The notes: a model not told the origin generated them from the letters alone. Shown: positions 9,452 to 17,509, counted from the stretch's first letter. The stretch: DNA of 64,000 nt from Pedobacter zeaxanthinifaciens (GCF_003313335.1 NZ_QMHP01000002.1:186001-250000), one strand, 5' to 3'. Numbers and translations are program-made.

Positions 9452-9606
9452 CCCGGCGGCGGCGAGCTAAAAAATATATTAATTCAAATTTTAAAGAATT
9501 ATAACAGTACTTAAACCGAACTCGTGTTAAAGTATTTATCGCTCAATATTCAATTGAAAGTATCAACCTATTTTTTTCAAAATCGACCATCGTCGCAAAA
9601 AAACTA

Positions 9607-9638
9607 TTTGCATTTTCAAAATCATTTAGTTTACTTTG
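9607..9638 (+). promoter_or_regulatory. Candidate promoter of the Rrf2-family gene
   Basis: TTTG at 9607-9610 and TTACTTTG at 9631-9638, 20 bases apart, resemble the Bacteroidota primary sigma pattern TTTG / TAnnTTTG with one mismatch. The palindromic operator begins three bases further on, where a bound repressor would cover the transcription start. Inferred by pattern only. Confidence 0.45.
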
Positions 9639-9640
9639 TA

Positions 9641-9661
9641 CTGTAATAAATAAAATTACAG
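9641..9661. promoter_or_regulatory. Palindromic candidate operator of the Rrf2-family regulator (autoregulation)
   Basis: CTGTAAT-N7-ATTACAG is a perfect 7+7 palindrome that ends one base before the ATG of the Rrf2-type gene. A near-identical site with the same 7-base spacer lies in front of the next gene at 10093-10113. Rrf2 dimers bind this kind of dyad, so the pair of sites is the likely regulon of the encoded repressor. Confidence 0.7.
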
Positions 9662-9662
9662 A

Positions 9663-10076
9663 ATGAATAATGGACGGTTTGCCATTTCCTTACATATTTT
9701 GGTATTGCTTGATAAAGCGAAAGGGGCATTGCTATCGTCTGATTACATGGCTGGAAGTCTCAATATCAATCCAGTATTGGTGCGTAAAGAACTGATCAAC
9801 CTTCGGGAAAACGGTTTTGTAACTACTAAAGAAGGCAAAAATGGCGGTACTACATTGGCTAAATCTCCAAAAGATATTAGGCTGGGTGCACTTTATCAAT
9901 GTGTGAGAAGCAACTATTTGTTAGGCAGTCATAAAAATGATCCTAACCCATTATGTGAGGTGGGCAGGGAGATCAATCAACATTTGAATTCGCTTTATGA
10001 AGATGCTGAACGCCAACTGGTTGAGCGGCTTAACCAACAAAGCTTAGCAAATTTTAGCGCTAAGTTTTCGAATTAA
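9663..10076 (+). CDS. Rrf2 family transcriptional regulator (YwnA-like)
   Basis: A 137-aa winged-helix regulator. The N-terminus MNNGRFAISLHILVLLDKA, the recognition helix region NINPVLVRKELINLRENGFV and the wing KEGKNGGTTLAK are typical of Rrf2 proteins. Only two cysteines are seen (Cys80, Cys98), so the three-Cys iron-sulfur cluster of IscR/NsrR is absent; Cys98 in NPLCEVG lies where thiol-sensing YwnA-type members have a cysteine. The neighbour downstream is an NAD(P)-binding protein, the same arrangement as Bacillus ywnA-ywnB. Palindromes in front of both genes support local repression, perhaps relieved by electrophiles or thiol oxidation. Confidence 0.88.
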   Translation: MNNGRFAISLHILVLLDKAKGALLSSDYMAGSLNINPVLVRKELINLRENGFVTTKEGKNGGTTLAKSPKDIRLGALYQCVRSNYLLGSHKNDPNPLCEVGREINQHLNSLYEDAERQLVERLNQQSLANFSAKFSN

Positions 10077-10092
10077 ATTTTTTTAAACAAAA

Positions 10093-10113
10093 CTGTAATA
10101 AAATTAGTTACAA
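10093..10113. promoter_or_regulatory. Second candidate operator of the Rrf2-family regulator
   Basis: CTGTAAT-N7-GTTACAA has the same left half and the same 7-base spacer as the site at 9641-9661, with two changes in the right half. It lies 19 bases before the ATG of the oxidoreductase gene, so this gene can be controlled separately from the regulator. Confidence 0.6.
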
Positions 10114-10131
10114 TTAAAATTAATAATAGAT

Positions 10132-10779
10132 ATGAAAGTAGCAGTAATTGGAGCCACAGGCTTCGTAGGTAAAAACTTGGTAAATGAATTAGCAAATCGC
10201 GGACATGAAGTGTTAGCAATTGCAAGAAACGCAGATAAGGTAGCGGAACAATCACAAGTGAATGCCGTAAGTGTTGATGTGAATGATCAAGAGGCGCTAG
10301 CTAAAGTTTTAGCGGGTACTGATGTGGTAGTGAGTGCTTTTAATCCCGGTTGGACTAATCCCAATATTTACGCTGATTTTATTAAAGGTGCAGAAGCCAT
10401 CCAAGCAGGAGTAAAGGCTGCTGGTGTTCCGCGTTTGATTGTGATTGGTGGTGCTGGAAGTTTGTATATGGAAGGCAGTCAATTGGTAGATGGGCCAGGT
10501 TTTCCAGCGGAAATTAAACCTGGAGCAACTGCTGCCAGAGATTACTTAAACACGTTAAAAGAAGAGGAGGAATTAAACTGGACTTTCTTTAGTCCGGCAA
10601 TTGAAATGCATCCGGGTATTACCATTGGCCGCACTGGCAAATATCGTTTAGGCTTAGAAAATCCAGTATTCGATGAAAATGGCAAATGTGTATTGTCTGT
10701 AGAAGATTTAGCAATAGTAATTGCCGATGAAGTGGAAAGCAACAAACATCCACGCCAACGCTTTACTGCCGCTTATTAA
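10132..10779 (+). CDS. NAD(P)-dependent oxidoreductase, atypical SDR (YwnB/NmrA-like)
   Basis: The N-terminus MKVAVIGATGFVGKNLVNEL carries the GxxGxxG dinucleotide-binding motif of atypical short-chain dehydrogenases. RNADKV follows the second strand and could contact the 2'-phosphate of NADPH. No classical YxxxK pair is obvious, as in NmrA/YwnB-type proteins. Length 215 aa. Its pairing with an Rrf2 regulator and a copy of that regulator's palindrome in its leader suggest it is induced under the stress the regulator senses. The substrate is unknown. Confidence 0.88.
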   Translation: MKVAVIGATGFVGKNLVNELANRGHEVLAIARNADKVAEQSQVNAVSVDVNDQEALAKVLAGTDVVVSAFNPGWTNPNIYADFIKGAEAIQAGVKAAGVPRLIVIGGAGSLYMEGSQLVDGPGFPAEIKPGATAARDYLNTLKEEEELNWTFFSPAIEMHPGITIGRTGKYRLGLENPVFDENGKCVLSVEDLAIVIADEVESNKHPRQRFTAAY

Positions 10780-10796
10780 CTGTTTTTGAAAATCCT

Positions 10797-11517
10797 TTCC
10801 GTCGGTTGGACATCTCCATGTTATAAGAAAGCAGCAACGGATGAGTGTTTGTACTTCCTTTCCCATATGCTGCTCTCTCCCCTTGGGAGAGAGCAGCGGG
10901 GATGAAATACTTGTGCCTGTTTTTTCCTATATATAAGAAAATCCAAACTGTTTATCGTTCATTTACTTATTGCATTGCGATAGAACTTTAAGGCAAATGC
11001 TATTCTCTCCCCTTGGGAGAGATGCCGCAGGCAGAGAGGGTTAGCCTATACTAATTTTATAAAATAGATATCGGATATAATATTTTTCACCCTCTCCGTC
11101 CGTTGGACATCTCTCCCTGATAGGGAGAGAGCAGCAGGGGCGAAATACTTTTGCTTGTTTCTCCTATATAAAAGAAAATCAAGAGCGTTTATCGTTCATT
11201 TGCTTATTACATTACGATAGAACTTTAAGGCAAATGCTATTCTCTCCCTTTGGGAGAGATGCCGCAGGCAGAGAGGGTTAGCCTATACTAATTTTATAAA
11301 ATAGATATCGGATATAATATTTTTCACCCTCTCTGTCCGTTGGACATCTCTCCCTGATAGGGAGAGAGCAGCAGGGCGAAATACTTGTGCTTGGTTCTCC
11401 TATATAAAATAAAATCAAGAGCATTTATCATTCATTTGCTTATCGCATTGCGATAGAGCTTTAACGCTAATGCTCCTCTCTCCACTTGGGAGAGATGCCC
11501 GAAGGGCAGAGAGGGTT
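10797..11517. repeat. Tandem REP-type repeat array, about 237-bp period
   Basis: An 818-base gap without a gene holds about three tandem units of roughly 237 bp: the block containing AAATGCTATTCTCTCC recurs near 10995, 11232 and, diverged, 11468. Each unit contains two inverted versions of one short module: CTCTCC-x-GGGAGAG followed by GCCGCAGGCAGAGAGGG, and its complement-like CCCTCTC-x-GTCCGTTGGACATCTCTCCC. The units also share a linker (TATACTAATTTTATAAAATAG). The first unit is shortened and decayed. A single related module lies at 16131-16178. Confidence 0.85.
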
Positions 11518-11597
11518 ATCATCAATTGTCAATTCTATAACAGTTTTTTAAAATTATATAAAAACATATCTCACTTTTTATTCATATTTGCTGAGTA

Positions 11598-11996
11598 ATG
11601 AAAAGGATATTTTTAACACTTCTAGCATTTTTCTACTTGGCGGTTGCCAGTGGTGCGGGTGTTAATTTTCATTATTGTATGGGCGAATTGGTAGATTGGA
11701 GCTTAGTTCAATCTGATCAACATGCTTGCAGTTTCTGCGGTATGGAGAAAAAGAAATCTACCGAAAAATCTTGCTGTAAAGATGTGCAACACCAGGCAAA
11801 GGTTGACCAAGCGCAAAAAGCAAACGCCCAAATTTTCAAGTTCGAACAAGGCGTGTTCGTAGTTCCGCAATTGAAACCTGTGGAATTTTATCTATCACCA
11901 ATAGTTGCTACAATTGCTAAAGAAAGCAGGAGCAATGCACCGCCTTTAGGGCAAAATCTGCCTATTTTCATTAAAAACTGTACCTACAGAATATAA
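11598..11996 (+). CDS. HYC_CC_PP family protein
   Basis: A 132-aa protein with an N-terminal hydrophobic signal and the three motifs that give the family its name: HYC at 25-27, CC at 59-60 (KSCCKD) and PP at 115-116 (APPLG). Additional cysteines (HACSFCGM, 44-47) make it Cys-rich. Members are found beside HMA proteins and Cus-type pumps in Bacteroidota, and a metal-related periplasmic or envelope role is plausible but unproven. It heads the copper/silver operon here, followed by the HMA protein. Confidence 0.85.
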   Translation: MKRIFLTLLAFFYLAVASGAGVNFHYCMGELVDWSLVQSDQHACSFCGMEKKKSTEKSCCKDVQHQAKVDQAQKANAQIFKFEQGVFVVPQLKPVEFYLSPIVATIAKESRSNAPPLGQNLPIFIKNCTYRI

Positions 11997-12032
11997 TACC
12001 TTTCTTTTCCTTTTTGGTATTAATCGCCCTAC

Positions 12033-12093
12033 CGTCATCCTGAATTTGTTTCAGGATCTTTCTAGCTGATTCTGAAATAAATTCAGAATGACG
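12033..12093. repeat. Imperfect palindromic intergenic repeat
   Basis: CGTCATCCTGAATTTGTTTC at the left is the approximate reverse complement of GAAATAAATTCAGAATGACG at the right, with a short GGATCTTTCTAGCTGATTCT-like centre. This type of CGTCATcCTGAA...TTCAGaATGACG palindrome is common in genomes of this phylum. It lies between the HYC_CC_PP and HMA genes and could act as a transcript-end or mRNA-stability hairpin. Confidence 0.7.
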
Positions 12094-12206
12094 ATATCTC
12101 AGGGAGTGATTCCAAACCGGCATTAGCCAACAATTCAACTTATTTTTTTAATCAGCCAATAGCTAATTCGCTTTGCATGAATTGCTATGGGCTAAACAAC
12201 AAAAAC

Positions 12207-12557
12207 ATGAAATCTTTAAAAATGATGGCCTTATTGGCTTTTACTATGATTGGAACGGCAGCATTCGCCCAAACTAAAACTGAAAAAATTAAAGTATTGG
12301 GTAACTGTGGCATGTGCAAAAAACGTATTGAAACTGGTTTGAAAACAGCTGGTGTTAGCAGCGCTACTTGGGACAAAGACAGTAAGTTTTTAACGGTAAG
12401 CTACGATAGTTCAAAACTTAACAACGAAGCTATTCAGCAAAAAATCGCCGATTTAGGTCATGATACACCTAAAGCGAAAGCAAAAAATGAAGTGTATGAT
12501 AAATTACCTAGCTGCTGTAAATACGACAGGACTGGTAAGACTACCAAAGCGCATTAA
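12207..12557 (+). CDS. Periplasmic heavy-metal-associated (HMA) domain protein
   Basis: A 116-aa secreted protein: signal peptide to about residue 22 (AAFAQ), then a ferredoxin-like HMA fold with metal site GNCGMCKKRIE (Cys34, Cys37), and a C-terminal SCCKYD cysteine pair. The ATG at 12207 is preferred over 12177 because it gives a compact signal peptide. The usual GMxCxxC loop is changed to GNCGMC. It probably carries copper or silver to the efflux pump encoded next. Known family role: soluble metallochaperone; the specific metal is inferred from the neighbourhood. Confidence 0.88.
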   Translation: MKSLKMMALLAFTMIGTAAFAQTKTEKIKVLGNCGMCKKRIETGLKTAGVSSATWDKDSKFLTVSYDSSKLNNEAIQQKIADLGHDTPKAKAKNEVYDKLPSCCKYDRTGKTTKAH

Positions 12558-12578
12558 TTGATCAGCAATATTGCAAGG

Positions 12579-12616
12579 CACGAAGCAAGTGCTACAAATG
12601 GTTGACTTGCTTCGTG
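12579..12616. other. Perfect 12-bp hairpin between the HMA and cusA-type genes
   Basis: CACGAAGCAAGT and ACTTGCTTCGTG flank a 14-base loop. There is no immediate T-run, so this is a weak terminator at best. It may set mRNA processing or stability between the chaperone gene and the pump gene, which starts 48 bases later. Confidence 0.6.
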
Positions 12617-12664
12617 AGCTTGTGACGAAATGATGTTTTTAAAGGAAAAGAAAAGGTAAACTAA

Positions 12665-13942
12665 ATGGTACATCAAATTATTGATTGGTCAATGCGTAAC
12701 CGATTTATAGTGTTGCTTTTGGCTGCAGCGCTATTTGTTTGGGGCATTTTTGCGGTGAAGAAAAACCCGATAGATGCTATTCCAGATTTATCGGAAAACC
12801 AAGTAATTGTATTTACGGAGTGGATGGGGAGGTCGCCACAATTAATGGAAGATCAAATTACTTATCCATTGGTTACCAACTTGCAGGGCATACCTAAAAT
12901 TAAATATGTTAGAGGTTCGTCTATGTTTGGGATGAGTTTTATTTATGTGATTTTTGAAGATGACGTAGATATTTACTGGGCAAGAGAGCGTGTTACGGAG
13001 CGCATTAGTACAATTTCAAAATCCTTACCTGAAGGAGTTACGCCGCAATTGGGCCCTGATGGAACTGGTGTAGGACACGTACTTTGGTATACCTTAGATG
13101 CGCCAAACATGGATTTGGGTGAACAACGTGCCATACAGGATTGGTATGTGAAATTTGCCTTGCAAAATGTACCGGGCGTGAGCGAGATTGCTTCTTTTGG
13201 TGGTTTCCAAAAGCAATATCAAATAGCGATTGATCCTAATAAATTACTTTTTTACAAGCTCACAGTGCCTCAGGTGATTGCTGCGGTGAGGAGCAACAAT
13301 AACGAAGCTGGGGGCCGGAAGTTCGAAATGAGTGGCATGGGCTATATCATTAAAACCTCGGGTTACCTTAAATCCATGGAGGAAATTGCCAATATTCCCA
13401 TTAAAAATCAAGGTAGTACGCCTATTCGTATTTCGGATGTGGCTGCGGTCCAAATGACTGGTGAAAGTAGGCTTGGGATTTTTGACCAAAATGGTGAAGG
13501 CGAACGTGTGGGTGGCATTGTGGTAATGCGCTATGGCGAAAATGCCGCTGAAGTGATAGATAAGGTCAAGAAGAAAATGGATGAAGTGGCCAAAGGTTTA
13601 CCGAAGGGTGTAAAATTTGATATCGTTTATGACCGTGGGGAACTAATTAAAGAGTCGGTGAGTTCGATTAAGAATACATTAATAGAAGAGATGATCGTGG
13701 TTTCCTTGATCGTATTTGTTTTCTTGTTCCATTGGCGCAGCGCACTTAGTATCATCATTCAAATTCCAATTACAATAGCCGCTAGTTTTATTTTGCTCAA
13801 TGCTTTTGGAATCAGTTCAAATATCATGTCGCTTACAGGCATTGCCTTGGCTATTGGTGTAATTGTAGATAACGGCATTATCATGAGTGAAAATGCATAT
13901 AAACATTTGGCAGAGCGGTACGAAGAGGTTGTCGGCAAGTAG
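12665..13942 (+). CDS. CusA/CzcA-type RND metal efflux permease, N-terminal part (gene interrupted)
   Basis: HME-RND permeases pump Cu/Ag or other divalent metals across the periplasm and outer membrane using protons. This 425-aa part has TM1 (NRFIVLLLAAALFVWGIFAV, 12-31), the first periplasmic porter half (ENQVIVFTEWMGRSP, GTGVGHVLWYTL), and TM2 to TM4 ending VGVIVDNGIIMSENAYKHLAERYEE, including the conserved membrane Asp in VDNG. It stops with TAG at 13940, exactly where an array of palindromic repeats begins. The missing part continues at 14191 in another frame. Either the gene is broken or the pump is made as two chains split in the cytoplasmic TM4-TM5 loop. Confidence 0.9.
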   Translation: MVHQIIDWSMRNRFIVLLLAAALFVWGIFAVKKNPIDAIPDLSENQVIVFTEWMGRSPQLMEDQITYPLVTNLQGIPKIKYVRGSSMFGMSFIYVIFEDDVDIYWARERVTERISTISKSLPEGVTPQLGPDGTGVGHVLWYTLDAPNMDLGEQRAIQDWYVKFALQNVPGVSEIASFGGFQKQYQIAIDPNKLLFYKLTVPQVIAAVRSNNNEAGGRKFEMSGMGYIIKTSGYLKSMEEIANIPIKNQGSTPIRISDVAAVQMTGESRLGIFDQNGEGERVGGIVVMRYGENAAEVIDKVKKKMDEVAKGLPKGVKFDIVYDRGELIKESVSSIKNTLIEEMIVVSLIVFVFLFHWRSALSIIIQIPITIAASFILLNAFGISSNIMSLTGIALAIGVIVDNGIIMSENAYKHLAERYEEVVGK

Positions 13943-14190
13943 AGCCGCACAATCGTAGAGACGCACAATTGTGCGTCTGTACAAATGGCAACGGGCAACA
14001 GGTAGAGCCGCATAATTATGCGGCTGTACAACAGCAAGAGATTCGGTACAGACGCATAATTATGCGGCTGTACAATAGCAGGCGGCCACAGGTAGAGACG
14101 CACAATTGTGCGTCTGTACAACACAAAGAGGCCAAATAAAAACGCACAATTGTGCGGCTTTACAAATAGAACAAAAACCATACAACCTAA
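13943..14190. repeat. Array of 20-bp palindromes inserted in the RND permease gene
   Basis: Five full palindromes lie at 13959-13978, 14006-14025, 14050-14069, 14096-14115 and 14141-14160, plus a half copy at 13943-13953. The consensus is AGMCGCAYAATTRTGCGKCT within a GTAGAG...TGTACAA frame. Two copies are AGACGCACAATTGTGCGTCT and one is AGCCGCATAATTATGCGGCT; the changes on both arms compensate, so the palindrome is kept. Reading on in the upstream frame meets several stops. A TAA directly precedes the ATG of the downstream part. No protein is likely encoded here. Confidence 0.92.
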
Positions 14191-16128
14191 ATGAAAAATT
14201 GGTTAAAAAATAAATTTCGCAAAGAACCTAGTTGGATTAGCGAAGAAGAACGTCTGGCAATTATCACCAAATCGAGCAAGCAGGTCTCGAGAGGTGTATT
14301 TTTTGCTACTGTTATCATTATCACATCTTTTTTGCCTGTATTTATGCTTACAGGACAAGAAGGTAAGTTGTTTCATCCCTTGGCTTTTACCAAAACATTC
14401 ATCATGATAGTGGATGCTTTGTTGGTGATTACTCTGGCACCAGTGCTAATTTCATTCTTTATGAAAGGGAAGTTTAAGCCCGATAGCGCCAACCCAGTGA
14501 ACCGTTTTTTGGAAAGGATTTACGAGCCTATCATTGAAAAAGTACTGAATTGGCGTAAAACGACCATTGCTATCAATGTAATTGCCCTGCTAATCACCAT
14601 TCCGTTGCTTAAAAATTTGGGTACGGAGTTTATTCCGCCGTTGGATGAGCAAAGCATTTTATTTATGCCAGTAACGCTGCCAGATGTTTCAAACGCTGAA
14701 GCGAAGCGGATTTTACAAGTGCAAGATAAAATCATCAAATCTGTACCAGAGATAGATAAAGTGCTAGGGAAAGCCGGTAGGGCTAGTACGGCTACGGATA
14801 ATTCGCCAATTAGCATGATTGAAACCATTATTACGCTGAAGCCCAAAAGTGAATGGCGTAATGGGGTGACTAAAAAAGACATCATTACTGAACTTGATGC
14901 TAAACTGCAAATTCCGGGGGTAGTAAACGGATGGACACAGCCAATCATTAACCGCATCAATATGCTGGCCACAGGTATTCGTACCGACGTAGGCATAAAA
15001 GTTTTTGGACAAAATTTGGATACCATTGCTGCAGTTTCTGAAAAAGTGAAAGCAGCTTTGGAAGGTACGGCTGGCGTAAGTGATTTATTTGTAGAACCTA
15101 TTACAGGCGGTAAATATTTAGCCATCAATGTTAAACGCGAAGAATTATCCCGTTACGGATTAAGTGTTGACGAGGTGAATCAAGTAGTGGAAACTGCTTT
15201 GGGTGGTGCTAATGTGGCCAACACCATTGAAGGCCGACAACGCTTTTCGATTAGTGTGCGTTTGGCGCAGCAATATCGCAATAGTGTTTCGCAAATCGAG
15301 CGAATTCCACTTCAGTCGCCAAGCTTCGGGGAAATTCCTTTGTCGGCAGTGGCCGATGTGAAGTTTGAGGATGGACCGCCAATGATCAGTTCGGACAATG
15401 CTATTTTACGCGGCGCAGTAATGTTCAACGTACGCGATAGGGACTTGGGCAGTACCGTTAAAGAAGCAATGGAACAATTAAATAAGCAAGACGGTATTTT
15501 GCCGGAAGGTTATTTTTTGGAATGGAGTGGCCAGTATGAAAACCTGATTAGGGGGCAACAAACTTTAATGTGGATTGCTCCGGTGGTGCTCATTATCATT
15601 TTCTTTTCGCTTTACTTCGCATTTCGGTCGGTTAGGGAAGCATTTTTAAGTTTGATTACCGTTCCTTTTGCGCTGATTGGCGGTGCTTACATGATTTATT
15701 TTTGGGGTGTAAACCTATCAGTAGGAGTGGCAGTGGGCTTTATTGCTTTGTTTGGTATTGCCGTTGAAACTGGAATTGTAATGGTAATTTATTTGAACGA
15801 CGCCATGCAGCAGCTCATCAAACTCAAAGGCAATTCGAGCGAAACCATTACCAAAGAAGATTTACGTATCTACGTGATACATGGTGCTGCAAAACGCTTG
15901 CGACCAAAATTAATGACCGTTTGCGTTTCCTTATTCGGTTTGGTGCCGGTGCTTTGGGCAACAGGTGTTGGGGTAGATGTAATGCAGCCTATTGTATTGC
16001 CAATGATTGGTGGTGTGCTTACTTCTTCCACACATATTCTGTTGGTTACGCCGCTCATCTTTTTAATGTCTAAAGAATACGAATTGAAAAAATATGGAAA
16101 ATTGGAGGTGCATGATGTACAACATTAA
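14191..16128 (+). CDS. CusA/CzcA-type RND metal efflux permease, C-terminal part (gene interrupted)
   Basis: This 645-aa frame continues the permease: SWISEEERLAIITKSSKQVSRG is the loop before TM5, then FFATVIIITSFLPVFMLTGQEGKLFHPLAFTKTF, the second porter half (GTEFIPPLDEQSILFMP, IGLKVFG-like VGIKVFGQNL), and TM7 to TM12 ending in MIGGVLTSSTHILLVTPLIFLM. It starts with a plausible ATG after a TAA stop. Together with the 425-aa N-part the total of about 1070 aa covers a whole HME-RND pump, so the repeat array seems to have been inserted with little or no loss of coding sequence. Function of the separate chain is uncertain. Confidence 0.9.
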   Translation: MKNWLKNKFRKEPSWISEEERLAIITKSSKQVSRGVFFATVIIITSFLPVFMLTGQEGKLFHPLAFTKTFIMIVDALLVITLAPVLISFFMKGKFKPDSANPVNRFLERIYEPIIEKVLNWRKTTIAINVIALLITIPLLKNLGTEFIPPLDEQSILFMPVTLPDVSNAEAKRILQVQDKIIKSVPEIDKVLGKAGRASTATDNSPISMIETIITLKPKSEWRNGVTKKDIITELDAKLQIPGVVNGWTQPIINRINMLATGIRTDVGIKVFGQNLDTIAAVSEKVKAALEGTAGVSDLFVEPITGGKYLAINVKREELSRYGLSVDEVNQVVETALGGANVANTIEGRQRFSISVRLAQQYRNSVSQIERIPLQSPSFGEIPLSAVADVKFEDGPPMISSDNAILRGAVMFNVRDRDLGSTVKEAMEQLNKQDGILPEGYFLEWSGQYENLIRGQQTLMWIAPVVLIIIFFSLYFAFRSVREAFLSLITVPFALIGGAYMIYFWGVNLSVGVAVGFIALFGIAVETGIVMVIYLNDAMQQLIKLKGNSSETITKEDLRIYVIHGAAKRLRPKLMTVCVSLFGLVPVLWATGVGVDVMQPIVLPMIGGVLTSSTHILLVTPLIFLMSKEYELKKYGKLEVHDVQH

Positions 16129-16130
16129 AA

Positions 16131-16178
16131 TAGCGTCTCTCTGCCCGTTGGGCATTTCTTCCCAAGGGGGAGATAGCC
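16131..16178. repeat. Single REP-type module at the 5' end of the TolC-type gene
   Basis: CTCTCTGCCCGTTGGGCATTTC followed by TTCCCAAGGGGGAGATAG (quoted in parts) matches the inverted modules of the 10797-11517 array. It lies between the end of the pump gene and the likely start of the outer-membrane channel gene, and it is read through by an upstream extension of that frame. Confidence 0.7.
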
Positions 16179-16216
16179 TCTATGTTCGTTGTTCCTGCAT
16201 AGGTGGGAACTGCGAA

Positions 16217-17509
16217 GTGCTCAACAAATATAATCGTAAAACGAACGATAGGAAAATAGTTAGAAATTCTCTTATAACGCTACTTCTTGCATTGTTTTTT
16301 TTACCGGTCCTCGTTAATGCCCAAACCATAGTGCTGCCTTTGGACACGATATTGAAACGCATAGATCAAAATAATTTGTTGCTCAAATCTTACGGTTTGA
16401 AGGCCGAAAGTTATCAATACACTGCAAAAGCGGCTACGGCATGGATGGCACCGATGGTTGGCGTAGGCACTTTTATGACGCCATACCCAGGTCAAATGGT
16501 AATGGATGAGCGTGACAAGGGATCGTTGATGTTTCAAATTGAACAGGATATTCCCAACTACGGCAAGTTGAACGCACAAAAAAAATACATCGAGTCAAAA
16601 GCAAAAGTGGAGCGAGCTAATAGGGAAATTACTTTGAATGATTTTAAAACGCAAGCTAAAAAATTGTACTACAGTTGGTTGGTGGCGCAGCAAAAACTGC
16701 TAGTGTTGCAAAAAAGTACGCAGATCATGCAAACGATGAAGAAGATTGAAGAAATCAGATATCCATTTAACCAATCGAAACTGGGCAGCGTTTACCAAAC
16801 CACGGCTAAGTTGGAAGAAACAGAAAACATGAAGCGCATGCAGGAGGGGGAAATTGGAAAAGCGAAAGCTTGGTTAAATAGTTTGATGAACAGAGCAGGA
16901 AACACTGATTTTGTAATTGACACCACTACAGTGCCGCAATTTACAGCCGCCGGTAGTTTGGATACAGCGAGTTTGGCAACGGCGAGAAAAGACATTGAAC
17001 AAATGAACTACAACATTCAATCTATGCAATTGAACATCGATGCAATGAAAAAGCAGCGCAATCCTGATTTCAGAATCCGTTTTGATCACATGTCGCCTTT
17101 AAGTAGCGGCATGCCAAGGGCTTTTAGCGTAATGGGAATGGTGAGTATTCCTATTGCTCCTTGGGCTTCAAAAATGTACAAATCCGAAGTAAAGGGTATG
17201 CAATACGAAATTGATGCCATGCAAATGCAAAAAGCTGCAATGTTGCAAGAATCACAAGGAATGTTGTACGGTATGCAGTACCAAATTAAAACCATGCAAG
17301 CACAGATCAACAACATGGAAAAGAAAATCATTCCTACACTACAAAAAACATTGGATGTTAACGTGTTGAACTACCGTGAAAATAAAATGCAGTTGCCGGA
17401 AGTGATTGCGTCCTGGGAGGCGTTAACCATGATGCAAAACAATGTGCTAGATGAGAAATTGAAACTTTATTTAATGATTGCCGATTATGAAAAGGAATTA
17501 TACAGGTAG
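16217..17509 (+). CDS. TolC/CusC-type outer membrane efflux channel
   Basis: TolC-family proteins form the outer-membrane duct of RND pumps. After a signal sequence (SLITLLLALFFLPVLVNAQ) come long amphipathic helices rich in Gln/Met/Lys and two repeats of the OEP fold: LPLDTILKRIDQNNLLLKSYGLKAES and the second near DTASLATARKDIEQMNYNIQ. The open frame extends back to ATG 16094, inside the pump gene and through a REP module, giving a non-signal-like Cys-rich leader; a GTG at 16217 gives a normal signal peptide and is preferred. The insertion may have displaced the original start. Met richness fits copper/silver. Confidence 0.85.
   Translation: MLNKYNRKTNDRKIVRNSLITLLLALFFLPVLVNAQTIVLPLDTILKRIDQNNLLLKSYGLKAESYQYTAKAATAWMAPMVGVGTFMTPYPGQMVMDERDKGSLMFQIEQDIPNYGKLNAQKKYIESKAKVERANREITLNDFKTQAKKLYYSWLVAQQKLLVLQKSTQIMQTMKKIEEIRYPFNQSKLGSVYQTTAKLEETENMKRMQEGEIGKAKAWLNSLMNRAGNTDFVIDTTTVPQFTAAGSLDTASLATARKDIEQMNYNIQSMQLNIDAMKKQRNPDFRIRFDHMSPLSSGMPRAFSVMGMVSIPIAPWASKMYKSEVKGMQYEIDAMQMQKAAMLQESQGMLYGMQYQIKTMQAQINNMEKKIIPTLQKTLDVNVLNYRENKMQLPEVIASWEALTMMQNNVLDEKLKLYLMIADYEKELYR

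Noticed and set aside
10797..11517. CRISPR array
   Set aside because: The repeat unit is about 237 bp and contains inverted modules; there are no short direct repeats with unique spacers and no cas genes.
13759..14181. Minus-strand 140-aa open frame over the end of the pump gene and the palindrome array
   Set aside because: It follows the palindromes (repeated IVRLYL words) and runs antisense to a recognisable RND protein; a shadow of the repeats.
13943..14190. CRISPR array
   Set aside because: Repeats are palindromic with variable bases, irregular spacing and similar, not unique, spacers.
14520..15128. Long minus-strand frame (202 aa) inside the RND permease C-part
   Set aside because: Antisense to a conserved permease, with Ser/Met-rich low-information sequence and no family resemblance.
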